Assembly: GCF_018408705.1 (NCBI RefSeq)
Contig: NZ_AP023420.1
Coordinates: 682,001 to 746,000, forward strand
DNA length: 64,000 nucleotides
Origin: Pusillibacter faecalis
GTDB taxonomy: Bacteria > Bacillota > Clostridia > Oscillospirales > Oscillospiraceae
Direction of reading: 5' to 3'
Under the pieces are notes generated by a model. It was not told the origin of the DNA and made no database searches. It worked only from the letters and a program-made list of their open reading frames with translations. Below are positions 16,877 through 25,803 of this stretch, piece by piece (the stretch's first letter is position 1; each line of letters opens with the position of its first letter). The position numbers were made by a program, and so were the translations under genes.

Positions 16877-17617
16877 ATGCTGGAACTGAAATCCATCAGC
16901 TACTCCGTTCAAGAGAGCACCGGAGAATTGGGGATTCTCAAGGACATTTCCCTCACCATTGACGATCACCGTCTGGTCGTGTTCACCGGCCCTAATGGCG
17001 GCGGCAAAACCACGCTAGCTAAAATCATCATGGGACTGGCGACCCCAACCTCCGGTCAGATTTTCTGGAACGGTCAGGATATTACGAGCCTGGACATCAC
17101 CTCCCGCGCAAAACTTGGGATCAGCTATGGTTTCCAGCAGCCGCCCCGTTTCAAAGGGCTGACGGTCCGCAATCTGCTGACTCTGGCTTCCGGCGATAAG
17201 GCGCTTTCCAAGGATCAGTGCTGCCAGTATCTGACCAAGGTGGGCCTGTGCGCCAACGATTACTTGGACCGAGAAGTGGATGTGAGTCTCTCCGGCGGCG
17301 AGGTCAAGCGGATTGAGATCGCCTCCATCCTGGCACGGAACAGCCAGCTCATGATTTTTGACGAGCCAGAGGCGGGCATCGACCTGTGGAGTTTTTCCCG
17401 CTTGACAGAGACCTTCGAGCAGATTCATGCAACAGGCGGCGCCACCATGATCATCATCTCCCACCAGGAGCGAATCATCTCCCTGGCAGATGAGGTAGTG
17501 GTTGTCGGGGATGGTACCATTCGTCATCGTGGCAGCGCGGAGGATATTTTGCCAAAGATTCTGGCGGACACGCTGAGCGGTTGTCCGGTACTGAGCAAGG
17601 AGGTGCAGGCGCGATGA
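16877..17617 (+). CDS. sufC: SufC-type ABC ATPase for Fe-S cluster assembly
   Basis: A 246-residue ATPase with Walker A GPNGGGKTTL (about residue 38), a Q-loop in YGFQQPPRFKGLTV, signature SLSGGEVKRIEIA and Walker B LMIFDEPEAGIDLWS. The QPPRFKGLTV and DEPEAGIDLWS forms are typical of SufC rather than transport ATPases. It drives assembly of Fe-S clusters on its SufB partner in the cytoplasm. AAAGGAGG precedes the ATG. The stop overlaps the sufB start (ATGA), so the two are coupled. No sufD, sufS or sufU is adjacent, as in the minimal two-gene SUF-like systems of anaerobes. Confidence 0.9.
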   Translation: MLELKSISYSVQESTGELGILKDISLTIDDHRLVVFTGPNGGGKTTLAKIIMGLATPTSGQIFWNGQDITSLDITSRAKLGISYGFQQPPRFKGLTVRNLLTLASGDKALSKDQCCQYLTKVGLCANDYLDREVDVSLSGGEVKRIEIASILARNSQLMIFDEPEAGIDLWSFSRLTETFEQIHATGGATMIIISHQERIISLADEVVVVGDGTIRHRGSAEDILPKILADTLSGCPVLSKEVQAR

Positions 17618-18540
17618 TGGACACTGAGATCGACCGCGAGCTGTTGGAGAAAATTGCGGACCTGCTGGGAAAACCTGTCGGTGCATTCAATATCCGCAAG
17701 GATTGCGGGTGTGACGGTCGGGAGTCCACAGAGCATATCAAGATTGACAATCGTGCCGATGGGAAAAGCGGCATTGATATCCGAATTCTGGACGGTACTG
17801 TGGGCGAGACCTGCCACATCCCCGTGATTATTACAAAGCCCGGCATTGAGGAGACTGTATATAATGACTTTTATATCGGTGAAAACTGTGACGTCACCAT
17901 TGTGGCGGGCTGCGGTATCCACAACTGTGGCGATCAGGAATCCCGGCATGACGGTATCCATACCTTCCATGTAGGCCGGAACTCCCATGTGCATTACAGC
18001 GAAAAGCACTATGCCGAGGGCGATGGGACGGGTGCGAAGGTCTTTAACCCCCAGACCATTGTATACCTGGATGAAGGTGCTTCCATCCAAATGGACACCG
18101 TTCAGATTCGGGGCGTAGATTCCACCAAGCGCTATACCAAAATTGTCTGCGGCAAAGATGCCGAGGCGGTGATCACGGAGCGGTTGTTAACTCATGGCAC
18201 CCAGTCGGCCCACAGCGACATGGAAATCGTCCTGGACGGGGAAGGTTCCAAGGGGCGTGTGATCTCCCGGTCCGTTGCCCAGGACCAATCCAGCCAGGTG
18301 TTTTATCCCCGAATGGTGGGCAACGCCGCCTGCTTTGGCCATGTACAGTGCGACTCCATCATCATGGGAGAGGCCAAAATCAAATCCATTCCCGCCATTA
18401 CCGCCAACTGTACGGAGGCGCAGTTAGTCCACGAGGCCGCCATCGGGAAAATCGCCGGAGACCAGCTTTTGAAGCTGGAAACCCTGGGCTTGACGCCGGA
18501 GGAGGCGGAAGAGCGGATTCTGGAGGGCTTCCTGGCCTGA
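17614..18540 (+). CDS. sufB: SufB-type Fe-S cluster scaffold
   Basis: A 308-residue SufB/SufD-family protein, shorter than the roughly 460-residue SufB of aerobes. It shows the right-handed beta-helix core (VTIVAGCGIHNCGDQESRHD, HTFHVGRNSHVHYSEKHY) and the conserved C-terminal ITANCTEAQLVHEAAIGKI, equivalent to the SufB region that contacts SufC. CGIHNC and the Cys in ITANC are candidate cluster ligands. It begins at the ATG at 17614 inside the sufC stop. It probably forms a SufB2C2 scaffold in which SufB also does the work of SufD. A strong terminator follows. Confidence 0.88.
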   Translation: MMDTEIDRELLEKIADLLGKPVGAFNIRKDCGCDGRESTEHIKIDNRADGKSGIDIRILDGTVGETCHIPVIITKPGIEETVYNDFYIGENCDVTIVAGCGIHNCGDQESRHDGIHTFHVGRNSHVHYSEKHYAEGDGTGAKVFNPQTIVYLDEGASIQMDTVQIRGVDSTKRYTKIVCGKDAEAVITERLLTHGTQSAHSDMEIVLDGEGSKGRVISRSVAQDQSSQVFYPRMVGNAACFGHVQCDSIIMGEAKIKSIPAITANCTEAQLVHEAAIGKIAGDQLLKLETLGLTPEEAEERILEGFLA

Positions 18541-18583
18541 AGTGTTTTCGTTCCAAACTATTTGGACGCACATGATACAAAAA

Positions 18584-18612
18584 GCCGCCGCTGTCTTTTA
18601 GACAGCGGCGGC
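18584..18612. terminator. Bidirectional terminator between sufB and pspA
   Basis: GCCGCCGCTGTC (18584-18595) and GACAGCGGCGGC (18601-18612) form a perfect 12-bp stem with a 5-base loop. T-rich on the plus side and A-rich on the other, it serves two convergent operons. Confidence 0.9.
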
Positions 18613-18625
18613 TTCTTTCTCTGGT

Positions 18626-19306
18626 TTACAATCCGAGCTCGGCTTTCAGTTTCGCCAGCTCTTCGTCTACTGCCGCATCCCCTGCGGCGGAGGCATATTT
18701 GGCCTCTAAAGCGGCAGCCTCGTCCACTGGCGCAGTGTTCAGCTCCGCCATGGCATTGGCTTGGTCCAGCATCTGATCCGCTTTGCGCTCCATGCGCTCA
18801 AAGGCGCTCATGGCACCAGCCGCCTTATCTGCGCTGGCCCCCACCTTGTTGACCTTTTCCTGGGTTTTCGCCACAGCCATCTTTGCTTTGACCATTTCCC
18901 TGCGGCCATGAAGGGTCTCAATATCCCCAACCAGCTTGTCATGCATCTGACGCATCTTCTCCGCATTGGCATGGGCCGCGTCGTAGGTAGCCTGCAGGCT
19001 GGCAGCCTTGTCCGCAAGCTGCTGCTTCTTGCCTAGGAACACGCGGGCATCCCCCTCATTGCCGGCAGTCAGGGCCTTTTTTGCCAGCTCCTCATACCGT
19101 TTGACCTCAGCGGTGTTCTCCTCCAGCATCCGCCGGGTCCGGGTCTCCTCTGCCATCACAGCGGCAGTCTCCTTCTTCACCTCTGCCAGATCTTCAGTTA
19201 AGTCCCGCAGGTACTGGTCAATCATCTTTGCCGGGTCCTCGCATTTGTCCAGCAGGTCATTGATGTTGGCCTTGATAATATCTGCAAAACGCTCCAGAAT
19301 TGCCAT
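18626..19306 (-). CDS. pspA: PspA/IM30-family membrane stress protein
   Basis: A 226-residue, almost fully helical coiled-coil protein. It starts ILERFADIIKANINDLLDKC, followed by EDPAKMIDQYLRDLTEDLAE, as in PspA/IM30/LiaH. Such proteins form ESCRT-III-like rods on the inner face of the cytoplasmic membrane and protect it under envelope stress. It sits 28 bases downstream of a Gly-rich membrane protein gene on the same strand, a common pairing in Clostridia. Confidence 0.9.
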   Translation of the reverse strand: MAILERFADIIKANINDLLDKCEDPAKMIDQYLRDLTEDLAEVKKETAAVMAEETRTRRMLEENTAEVKRYEELAKKALTAGNEGDARVFLGKKQQLADKAASLQATYDAAHANAEKMRQMHDKLVGDIETLHGRREMVKAKMAVAKTQEKVNKVGASADKAAGAMSAFERMERKADQMLDQANAMAELNTAPVDEAAALEAKYASAAGDAAVDEELAKLKAELGL

Positions 19307-19334
19307 ATCTTTGATCTCCTCTCAAATAAAATAT

Positions 19335-20306
19335 TTATGATAGGTCTTGGTTTTCATATTTATCTGCCAAATCCTCAATTTCCTGGTCGCCAAACTTCTC
19401 CAGAGGCGTCTTTAAAATCTCTTCTGCCCGCTTCTGTTCCCGCTCCCGCTGCTCGCGCCGCTTTTTCAGCGTGATAAAAATCAGAACTGCCACCACAACC
19501 ACCGCTACGCACACAGCGATCACTGGCAGGGGAGATTTAGTCACGGTCATAATCCTCTCTCCTGTGTCGGCAAAGGCCTTTGAAAAGATCTCCTCCTCGC
19601 TGATAGAATAGTCATTATAGTAGCGATCCAAATAATCCGCCAGAATGGCAATCGCCTCGTCATCCATCACCGTTTTTGCCTGGCTCCCCACAGTATAGCC
19701 GCAGTTGTAGGACCCGGCGCCGTTATCGCAAAACACCAGAAGAAAATGTCCCTCGTCTGTGAAAAGCTGCGGATACAGCTCTTCTGCCATGGCGGTCAAC
19801 TCTGTGGTGGAGGTGACAGAGCCATTGGGCAGCAGATACAAGTAGGGCTGCACCCCGGTCTCCTGATAAAATTGGCGCATGCCGCTTTCCAGCTGGCTGC
19901 GATTGGAAAACCATCCGCCCTCGTCGGTATAGTACCCGGTTTCTGTGACCGCAGAGGCGGGCAGTCTCTCCCTCTCATATGTAGAACTCTGGATACCGCT
20001 GCCGGAGCCACTCCCCATCACTGCGAAAAACACTACCGCCAGCACCAATACCACCACGATGGTACCCAGTATCGTTCCGCCACCGCCTCGTCCATGGCGG
20101 TTCGGAGAACCGTAGGCCCCGCTTCCATAGCGAGGGCTGTTGATAATGATCGGACCTGTGCGAATTCCGCCGGGCCGGTATCCCCCTGGAGATCGGCTGC
20201 CTCCAAAGGACCGCCCGCCGCCGGAAAAGCCGCCAGACCTGCGTCCGCCGCCGGAAAAGCCGCCTCCCCGGAAGCCGCCGCTTCTGCCTCCGCCAGATCT
20301 TCCCAT
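19335..20306 (-). CDS. Gly-rich membrane protein, possible TPM-domain family
   Basis: A 323-residue protein. Residues 1-75 are a Gly/Ser/Arg low-complexity tract (SGGGRRSGGFSGGGRS). A first membrane segment follows (TILGTIVVVLVLAVVFFAVM), then an external-type domain of about 150 residues (FYQETGVQPYLYLLPNG, GHFLLVFCDNGAGSYNCGY) reminiscent of TPM/YgcG proteins, a second membrane segment (VIAVCVAVVVVAVLIFI) and a charged tail. The start at 20306 has GGGAGGAG eight bases upstream; the longer frame to 20384 lacks support. It is co-transcribed with pspA, which suggests an envelope-stress partner. Confidence 0.7.
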   Translation of the reverse strand: MGRSGGGRSGGFRGGGFSGGGRRSGGFSGGGRSFGGSRSPGGYRPGGIRTGPIIINSPRYGSGAYGSPNRHGRGGGGTILGTIVVVLVLAVVFFAVMGSGSGSGIQSSTYERERLPASAVTETGYYTDEGGWFSNRSQLESGMRQFYQETGVQPYLYLLPNGSVTSTTELTAMAEELYPQLFTDEGHFLLVFCDNGAGSYNCGYTVGSQAKTVMDDEAIAILADYLDRYYNDYSISEEEIFSKAFADTGERIMTVTKSPLPVIAVCVAVVVVAVLIFITLKKRREQREREQKRAEEILKTPLEKFGDQEIEDLADKYENQDLS

Positions 20307-20445
20307 AGATGTGTCTCCTCCCTCGCAAGACTTCTTTCCTTTGCATGATGTTTTTATTGTACGGTTTTTTCCCTGTCCCGTCAATCATTTCACGCAACGT
20401 TTACGGATTGTTTGCATTCGGTGACATTTCTCCCTCAAAGCAACC

Positions 20446-20478
20446 AAGCGCCTCCGAAACAATTCCGGAGGCGCTTGA
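20446..20478 (-). terminator. Terminator of rny
   Basis: CAAGCGCCTCCG (20446-20457) and CGGAGGCGCTTG (20467-20478) form a 12-bp stem, 12 bases past the rny stop. Confidence 0.75.
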
Positions 20479-20489
20479 TCCTGTTCAAC

Positions 20490-22037
20490 TTATTTTGCGT
20501 ATTCCACAACCTTGGTCTCCCGCAGAACATGGACCTTGATCTGGCCGGGATATTCCATCTCTTCCTCAATTTTCTTGGCCAGTTCTCGGGCAAGAATCAC
20601 CATCCTGTCCTCACTGACCTGCTCCGGCTTCACCATCACACGGACCTCGCGGCCGGCCTGGATGGCGTAGGCCTTGTCCACGCCGGGATAGCTGCCGGTG
20701 ATCGTCTCAAGCTGTTCAAGGCGCTTGATGTAATTCTCCAAGTTTTCGCGGCGGGCGCCAGGGCGGGCTGCGGAAATCGCGTCCGCCGCCTGCACCAAGC
20801 AGGCAACAATCGTCCGGGGCTCTACATCATTGTGATGGGCTTCAATGGCGTGAATAATGTCCTCTTTTTCCTTATATTTTCTGGCAAACTCCACGCCTAG
20901 GGCCACATGGGTTCCCTCCATCTCGTGGTCCACGGCCTTGCCCAGATCATGGAGCAGGCCGGCCCGCTTGGCAGCCTGCACATCCGCCCCCAGCTCCGCA
21001 GCCATCATGCCGGCGATATGGCTGACCTCCACAGAGTGCAGCAGCACGTTCTGTCCATAGCTGGTGCGGTAATGGAGCCGTCCCAGCATTTTTACAAGCT
21101 CCGGATGGAGATTCCGGATGCCGCATTCAAACACCACGCGCTCACCCTCTGCCTTGATGGTAGATTCCACCTCCCGGCGGGCCTTTTCCACCATTTCTTC
21201 GATGTGGGTGGGATGAATCCGGCCGTCGGCAATCAGCTTTTCCAGCGCCAGTCGGGCAATCTCCCGCCGTACCGGTTCAAAGCAGCTGACGGTGATCGCC
21301 TCCGGCGTGTCGTCAATAATCAGATCCACGCCCGTCAGCGTTTCAATGGCGCGGATATTGCGGCCCTCGCGGCCGATGATTCTTCCCTTCATGTCGTCAT
21401 TGGGCAGGGGAACCACACTGACGGTCATTTCAGCCACGGAATCAGCGGCGCACCGCTGGATGGCCTGGGCCACCACTTCCCGGGCGCGGGCCTCGCACTC
21501 CTCCTTCATCCGGGACTCCACCTCTTTGATCTTGAGGGCAGTCTCGTGAGTCACCTCAGACTCCACCTGATCAATCAGATATTGTTTCGCTTCCTCAGCG
21601 GTAAAGCCGGAGATTCGCTCCAGCATCTCCGTCTGGCTGCGCTTGATCACCTTGATCTCTTCATTTTCTTTGTCCATGGCTGCATGCTTTTGCGCCAGGG
21701 ACTCCTCTTTCTTTTCAATGGCCTCCGTCTTGCGGTCCAGGTTTTCCTCCTTTTGCTGCAGACGGTTTTCCTGTCGCTGTAGGTCCGCTCTGCGAGATTT
21801 TTCTTCCTTCTCGTATTCGCTGCGGTTTTTCAAAATCTCCTCTTTGGCTTCCAAAAGGGCTTCTTTTTTCTTGGTCTCGGCGCTCTTGATGGCCTCGTTG
21901 ATAATGCGCTTTCCCTCTTCCTCAGCGCTGGAGATCTCCTTTTCAGACACGTTTTTCCGATAGCGAATACCCAGTGGGAAGAATATCACGCCGCCGACCA
22001 CCAGCCCCAGAATGGCGCTGATGACAGATTGTATCAT
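20490..22037 (-). CDS. rny: Ribonuclease Y
   Basis: A 515-residue protein with the standard RNase Y order. An N-terminal membrane anchor ([20 protein letters not shown]) is followed by a long charged coiled coil (about residues 30-200), a KH domain with the [13 protein letters not shown] loop, and an HD domain ([31 protein letters not shown]). It ends VVEYAK, as in the family. It is the membrane-bound endonuclease that initiates mRNA decay in many Firmicutes. The start at 22037 has GAAGGAG about seven bases upstream; the frame is open 40 codons further but without family similarity. Confidence 0.95.
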   Translation of the reverse strand: MIQSVISAILGLVVGGVIFFPLGIRYRKNVSEKEISSAEEEGKRIINEAIKSAETKKKEALLEAKEEILKNRSEYEKEEKSRRADLQRQENRLQQKEENLDRKTEAIEKKEESLAQKHAAMDKENEEIKVIKRSQTEMLERISGFTAEEAKQYLIDQVESEVTHETALKIKEVESRMKEECEARAREVVAQAIQRCAADSVAEMTVSVVPLPNDDMKGRIIGREGRNIRAIETLTGVDLIIDDTPEAITVSCFEPVRREIARLALEKLIADGRIHPTHIEEMVEKARREVESTIKAEGERVVFECGIRNLHPELVKMLGRLHYRTSYGQNVLLHSVEVSHIAGMMAAELGADVQAAKRAGLLHDLGKAVDHEMEGTHVALGVEFARKYKEKEDIIHAIEAHHNDVEPRTIVACLVQAADAISAARPGARRENLENYIKRLEQLETITGSYPGVDKAYAIQAGREVRVMVKPEQVSEDRMVILARELAKKIEEEMEYPGQIKVHVLRETKVVEYAK

Positions 22038-22424
22038 GATAGACTCCTTCACTTCTATATTCGTACCGTCAGTTGCCGGGGACACATGCGCCCTCCGACG
22101 GGGCCTCTCGTAATTCGCAGGACCCGGGCACACTGCAGCCAATCTCTCAGACATCATACAGGCTCAAGGCCTGCGCCGAAAAACAAAACGGAACGATCAT
22201 CCCGATCAGACATGACAGCCCAGCCAACTGGCGGTATAGGAAATGATCAAATGGCACCCCTCTGCCCTTCGATAATTATCCTTATTTAGTTTAATCATTT
22301 GCCGGTGCCGTGTCAAGGAAAAACATCTGATTCTATGCGAAAAGTGGGAAATTTCTTGTGAACACGCCCCCGCGCGGTGTGCAGCAGTTCTGTACGGCAG
22401 GGCCGTTTCCCCTTCTAAGGCGGT

Positions 22425-22461
22425 AAAAAAGCAAAGGCCGGGCGGACAAGTGTCCACCCGG
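22425..22461 (-). terminator. Terminator of amidase gene
   Basis: CCGGGCGGACA and TGTCCACCCGG (22438-22461) pair with one wobble. On the minus strand a T-run follows (22425-22430). Confidence 0.8.
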
Positions 22462-22473
22462 CGGACCACGGTC

Positions 22474-23226
22474 TCAGGTATCAATGTACGCTGCCGCGGC
22501 ATACCCAACGTAATTTCTATAATGCACCACATACCAGCCCTGCCACTCTCCATAAACCGTGACAGAGGCCCCATTCGGGATGCTTGCAATCACGGTGCCA
22601 GTGGAGGATGGGTAGCTCCGCAGGTTCAGCGTCCCATAGCTGAGAGAAACCGTCCCCGTCACCGGGTCCATGGGATAGATAAAAGGCAGGCCGAAAAAGC
22701 GGGTCAACGCCCTTGCCAGCTGCTGGGCAATGGCATCCCAGTGGCCTTCCAGCCAGACGGCATCCGCATAGTTATCGTGGTAGCCAATCTCCACTAATAC
22801 CGCCGGGGCATTTGGCAGCCGCACCTCTCCCAATGTGGTCGTAGAACGAGTTGTAACTTGATTGGGCAGGGGATAAATGTCCCGCAGCTCTTCTACAATC
22901 AGCTCCGCGGCCCGCTGCCCCTGGGTGCTACCGGGATAATAAAAGGCGATAATTCCTCGGTTCTCGCCGTAACGTCCCTCTGGGGATGCGTTGGAATGAA
23001 GCGCCAAATACAAGTCATAGTATCCGGTGTTGGCGTCTCGAACGGAGCTGCCGGCAGTCATATCCGGCTGGTTGCGTTTATATTGAATGCCATTGGACAG
23101 CAGATAGGGAACCAGAGCGTCCGCCAGCAGATTCATATTATACTCCTCGGAGCCGCTGCCGGTGACATACATGTTCCACTCCTGTGTAGTTGCAGTAATA
23201 TTATGTAATATAATCCCCGCCCTCAT
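22474..23226 (-). CDS. N-acetylmuramoyl-L-alanine amidase with SH3 domain, 5' end replaced at prophage junction
   Basis: A 250-residue cell-wall amidase of the Amidase_3 family: TTQEWNMYVTGSGSEEYNMN, YLALHSNASPEG (zinc His), VLVEIGYHDN (catalytic Glu). A C-terminal bacterial SH3 domain follows (LNLRSYPSSTGTVIASIPNG, WYVVHY). It hydrolyses the amide bond between muramic acid and the stem peptide. Family members normally begin with a short strand ending in LSPSTQEWN. Here the first ten codons (MRAGIILHNI) lie in a terminator hairpin and A/T-rich DNA belonging to the neighbouring phage gene. The native start and promoter therefore seem to have been separated by prophage insertion. Confidence 0.8.
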   Translation of the reverse strand: MRAGIILHNITATTQEWNMYVTGSGSEEYNMNLLADALVPYLLSNGIQYKRNQPDMTAGSSVRDANTGYYDLYLALHSNASPEGRYGENRGIIAFYYPGSTQGQRAAELIVEELRDIYPLPNQVTTRSTTTLGEVRLPNAPAVLVEIGYHDNYADAVWLEGHWDAIAQQLARALTRFFGLPFIYPMDPVTGTVSLSYGTLNLRSYPSSTGTVIASIPNGASVTVYGEWQGWYVVHYRNYVGYAAAAYIDT

Positions 23227-23240
23227 GAGAGAGCGGGGAC
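23180..23240. other. Probable left prophage junction (att region)
   Basis: Amidase similarity begins at TTQEWN (near 23180), whereas CCCCGC/GCGGGG (23215-23238) is the terminator of the phage gene ending at 23246. Between them, an A/T-rich stretch rich in TAATATTATGTAATATAA may hold the attachment core. The partner site is not identifiable in this window. Confidence 0.5.
23215..23238 (-). terminator. Terminator at prophage left end
   Basis: CCCCGC with GCGGGG, and CTC with GAG inside. On the minus strand it follows the phage stop by seven bases and is followed by ATTATATT. The apparent amidase ATG lies in its loop. Confidence 0.7.
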
Positions 23241-23245
23241 TATCA

Positions 23246-23728
23246 TCAGTGCTTCACGACAAACTCATAGTACCGAGCAAGCTTGTCGGGAGCGGCGTCC
23301 TGGTCATCCAGAAACGCTTTCGCAATTTCGGCATAGAAATCGATGTTGCTGACATTGAGCTTCTTAGCAACCTTGCTGTAATCCGAATAGACCATGTTCA
23401 TAGCTACCCACCATTGATAAGGGTCGCAGTTGATGCCGCGCTGCGTCATGATCTGGTTGGTTTGTTCCAACGTCCAGTGAGGACCGGTAGTGCCGTCTAC
23501 ATTCTGCATTGCGCTGGTCCACTCTTTCGCCTCTTCCTGTGTGAACGGTTTAGCTAAATTGGAATAGGAAGGTTTTCTGTTTTCCCATTGGCAGATAGCG
23601 TTGTAAGCGCCGCTGTAAGCGCTTAAACGTTCTGCCGTCCGTTCGCTCATTGGTTCAACCATGCATTCCGCAATTTTTAAAAGGAGCCATTCTCGGGAGC
23701 CTTCCCGCGCTTCGTTGGTGCCATTCAT
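23246..23728 (-). CDS. Conserved phage protein of unknown function
   Basis: A 160-residue protein and the last gene of the late operon. TTGPHWTLEQTNQIMTQRG, then DPYQWWVAMNMVYSDYSKVA and KAFLDDQDAAPDKLARYYEF are features I associate with conserved proteins at the 3' end of gut siphovirus late operons, but no function is known. It has no membrane segment. It follows a Arg/Gly-rich protein gene by 12 bases and ends at the prophage-edge terminator. Confidence 0.7.
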   Translation of the reverse strand: MNGTNEAREGSREWLLLKIAECMVEPMSERTAERLSAYSGAYNAICQWENRKPSYSNLAKPFTQEEAKEWTSAMQNVDGTTGPHWTLEQTNQIMTQRGINCDPYQWWVAMNMVYSDYSKVAKKLNVSNIDFYAEIAKAFLDDQDAAPDKLARYYEFVVKH

Positions 23729-23740
23729 GGCGGCACCCCC

Positions 23741-24154
23741 TTACTCACGGTCCAGCTGTTCCATGCAGCGGCGGATAGCCTCACGCTCCCGCTCATTTGA
23801 CACAGAGCCCATCATATCCTCCAACTGGGCCATCATCTGCTCTTTTGCATCATGACGGCTGTAACCGCTTTCACGACCGCGATTACTGTAACCATCTCGG
23901 GAGTAGTGACCCCGGACGTAGTGTTTTCCGCGATTGGCGTAGCTGGAACCGCGGTTATAAGCCCCGCGCCCTTCCCAGTCTCCGGCCTCGGAGTAACCAC
24001 CATCTTCCTCCAGAGCACAGATTTTGTCAATGTTCTTGATGGTGTCGGTGAGCTTATGTGCCAGCTCCAAATCGCCAGCGCCCAGCTCTCCCTTCCGAGC
24101 TAGTTCCTCCAGCTCCATCTCAAACTTATCTTTCAGCTCATACAGTGCTTTCAT
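23741..24154 (-). CDS. Phage protein with helical ends and Arg/Gly/Tyr-rich linker
   Basis: A 137-residue protein with a helical N-terminus (ALYELKDKFEMELEELARKG), a low-complexity middle (about residues 60-100, repeats of RGSSYANRG, SRDGYSNRGR, YSRH) and a helical C-terminus. The start at 24154 has AAAGGAG seven bases upstream. The Arg/Gly/Tyr linker could be flexible or bind nucleic acid or glycan. No family function is known; it lies in a conserved block of phage-end genes. Confidence 0.65.
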   Translation of the reverse strand: MKALYELKDKFEMELEELARKGELGAGDLELAHKLTDTIKNIDKICALEEDGGYSEAGDWEGRGAYNRGSSYANRGKHYVRGHYSRDGYSNRGRESGYSRHDAKEQMMAQLEDMMGSVSNEREREAIRRCMEQLDRE

Positions 24155-24168
24155 TTTGCTCTCTCCTT

Positions 24169-24591
24169 TCAGCATACACGCTCAACGATCACGTTGGCAT
24201 TTTCCAGCTCAATCGTCTCTGTGGAGGTGTTTTTGACAGCCACTGTCACACAGCAGCCCCGGGGAACCTCAATAAATGCGGCAGCAAATACATTGAAGAA
24301 CTCATTAACTGCTGCAGGGGTGACAATAGCGGTCGCACTTCCAAGGGCCTCGCCCTCCACGGCGATAGCGACAGAGATGGGTCCAACTGTCCCGCCGGTC
24401 GGGATGGCAATATTCCCGCCAAATACCACCTTGTAACGGGCACGGCACTGATTGGTCATCCCTCGCAGAGTGATGATACCAGAACCTTCCCGATGAACGA
24501 TACAATTGGAGCCGGAAACGGGCGTTTCGCTGAAAACTGCATTCCCATTAGCCGCGATCTGCTGAACAAATACTCCGGTAAATTCAGCCAT
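24169..24591 (-). CDS. Phage protein resembling a C1q/BclA-C-like trimer domain
   Basis: A 140-residue protein rich in beta strands: FVQQIAANGNAVFSETPV, CIVHREGSGIITLRG, FGGNIAIPTGGTVGP, ENANVIVERVC. The pattern (start in ANGN.VF, HREGSGI.TLRG) is similar to C-terminal trimerisation domains seen in clostridial collagen-like surface proteins. In a phage it may be a virion-associated adhesin or decoration. It sits among conserved late-end genes and has AGGATTGATTTT before the ATG. Confidence 0.55.
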   Translation of the reverse strand: MAEFTGVFVQQIAANGNAVFSETPVSGSNCIVHREGSGIITLRGMTNQCRARYKVVFGGNIAIPTGGTVGPISVAIAVEGEALGSATAIVTPAAVNEFFNVFAAAFIEVPRGCCVTVAVKNTSTETIELENANVIVERVC

Positions 24592-24706
24592 AAAATCAAT
24601 CCTTTCTCGTAAAAGAATACGGCGGAGCCATTGCCCCGCCGCGTTGTTGTAGTATCGGCACGGGGCCGAACATTCCGGTCATGCCGGAAAGCTGATGTAT
24701 TTGGTT

Positions 24707-25522
24707 TTAGCAGCCACAACCGCAGGAGCTATAGCACCCACAACCGGCATAAGGGTTCGGAACCTGATAGGCCGGAACGGGACACGGACGGAGCTGGTTG
24801 ACCAAGTAATTGTTCTGAGCCTGCTGAGAAGCCGCCAGCCGCAGAGCCTGATTCTCGTCCCGCAGGGCCTGAGCCTTATCCGCCGCAAGGTAATCAATGA
24901 TGCGATCTCCCACGCGGTCAATGGCTTGCAGGGTGTTGCAATTCATCTGCTGGGCCTCGAAGCGCGTCTGCATGGTGGACTTCTCAATGTCACAGCAGCA
25001 ATTTTGAATCTGGTTCTGGATGGCAGTGGTGTTCATCACACCCTGGGTAGTGTTCGCCTGGATCATCGCCTGTGTCGCATTTGCGTTTTGAAGCGCGTCA
25101 TAGCGATTGGTGCAGCAACAGTCTGCAATCTGTGCCTGCAAAGCGTTGTTGCCCTGCATGATTGCCATCTGGGTTGCGTTGCCGTTGGTCAAAACAGCGG
25201 TGTTTAAACCGTTGATCTGCTGTGCGGTAGTGTAAAAACCGTCGCAAAGACCCTGCTGAACAGTGTCCAGCTTGCGCTCTACCTGGGCGAAGTCAGAGGC
25301 GAGGACATAGTTGTCGATAGCCCCGGAGCCGGAGGGGGTTGCACCGTTTCCATTGCCGCCCCAGTTGCCGCGATTCCAACCACCGGCGAAGATAAACAGG
25401 AACAGGATAATAATCCACCACGAGCCATCGTTACCCCAGCCCATGCCACCGCCGCCATTGCCGCTCGTAGAACCAGCTGGAACCACAGGCATGGTAAAGG
25501 GAGTTTCAGAATTAAGAGACAT
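24707..25522 (-). CDS. Phage protein with hydrophobic segment and Cys-rich helical body
   Basis: A 271-residue protein. An N-terminal Gly/Asn-rich tract flanks a hydrophobic stretch (WWIIILFLFIFAGGW, about residues 35-50). Then comes a long helical region with Asn/Gln/Ala bias and Cys clusters (ADCCCTNRYDAL, QNCCCDIEKS), ending in a Cys/Gly tail (CGCYSSCGCGC). I recognise it as a type of protein found in gut siphovirus late operons, without known function. A membrane-anchored or cysteine-cross-linked virion role is possible. AAAGGAG precedes the ATG. Confidence 0.65.
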   Translation of the reverse strand: MSLNSETPFTMPVVPAGSTSGNGGGGMGWGNDGSWWIIILFLFIFAGGWNRGNWGGNGNGATPSGSGAIDNYVLASDFAQVERKLDTVQQGLCDGFYTTAQQINGLNTAVLTNGNATQMAIMQGNNALQAQIADCCCTNRYDALQNANATQAMIQANTTQGVMNTTAIQNQIQNCCCDIEKSTMQTRFEAQQMNCNTLQAIDRVGDRIIDYLAADKAQALRDENQALRLAASQQAQNNYLVNQLRPCPVPAYQVPNPYAGCGCYSSCGCGC

Positions 25523-25578
25523 GTGATTTCTCCTTTCAAAATTTGTTTTCTATGCTAAATCGTGGCCACGATTCAAGC

Positions 25579-25803
25579 CTATTGATTGCTCATCATTTGC
25601 TGAAATGCTCTTGCCATTCCCTGCAATTCGTTGAATTGCGCCTGGGTCATCTGTCCGGAATTAAGAAGCTCCTGTACCTTTGCTTTTGGGTCACCCTGAA
25701 AAGTTTGGCGGAATTCCTTGAACTGTTGGAGCATTCCCATCATGTTTCCCATAGGGCCGGGGAGATTACCGCCGCCCATAGCGTTGAAAAACGGATTACT
25801 CAT
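25579..25803 (-). CDS. Small conserved phage protein
   Basis: A 74-residue protein with a Gly/Met-rich start (NPFFNAMGGGNLPGPMGNMM) and a helical Gln-rich end. Its start overlaps the stop of the upstream gene (ATGAGTAATCC), so the two are translationally coupled. No function known; it belongs to the same conserved block as its neighbours. Confidence 0.6.
   Translation of the reverse strand: MSNPFFNAMGGGNLPGPMGNMMGMLQQFKEFRQTFQGDPKAKVQELLNSGQMTQAQFNELQGMARAFQQMMSNQ

Noticed and set aside
20140..20424. Pro-rich plus-strand frame
   Set aside because: It is the antisense of the Gly-rich tract of the membrane protein gene at 19335-20306.
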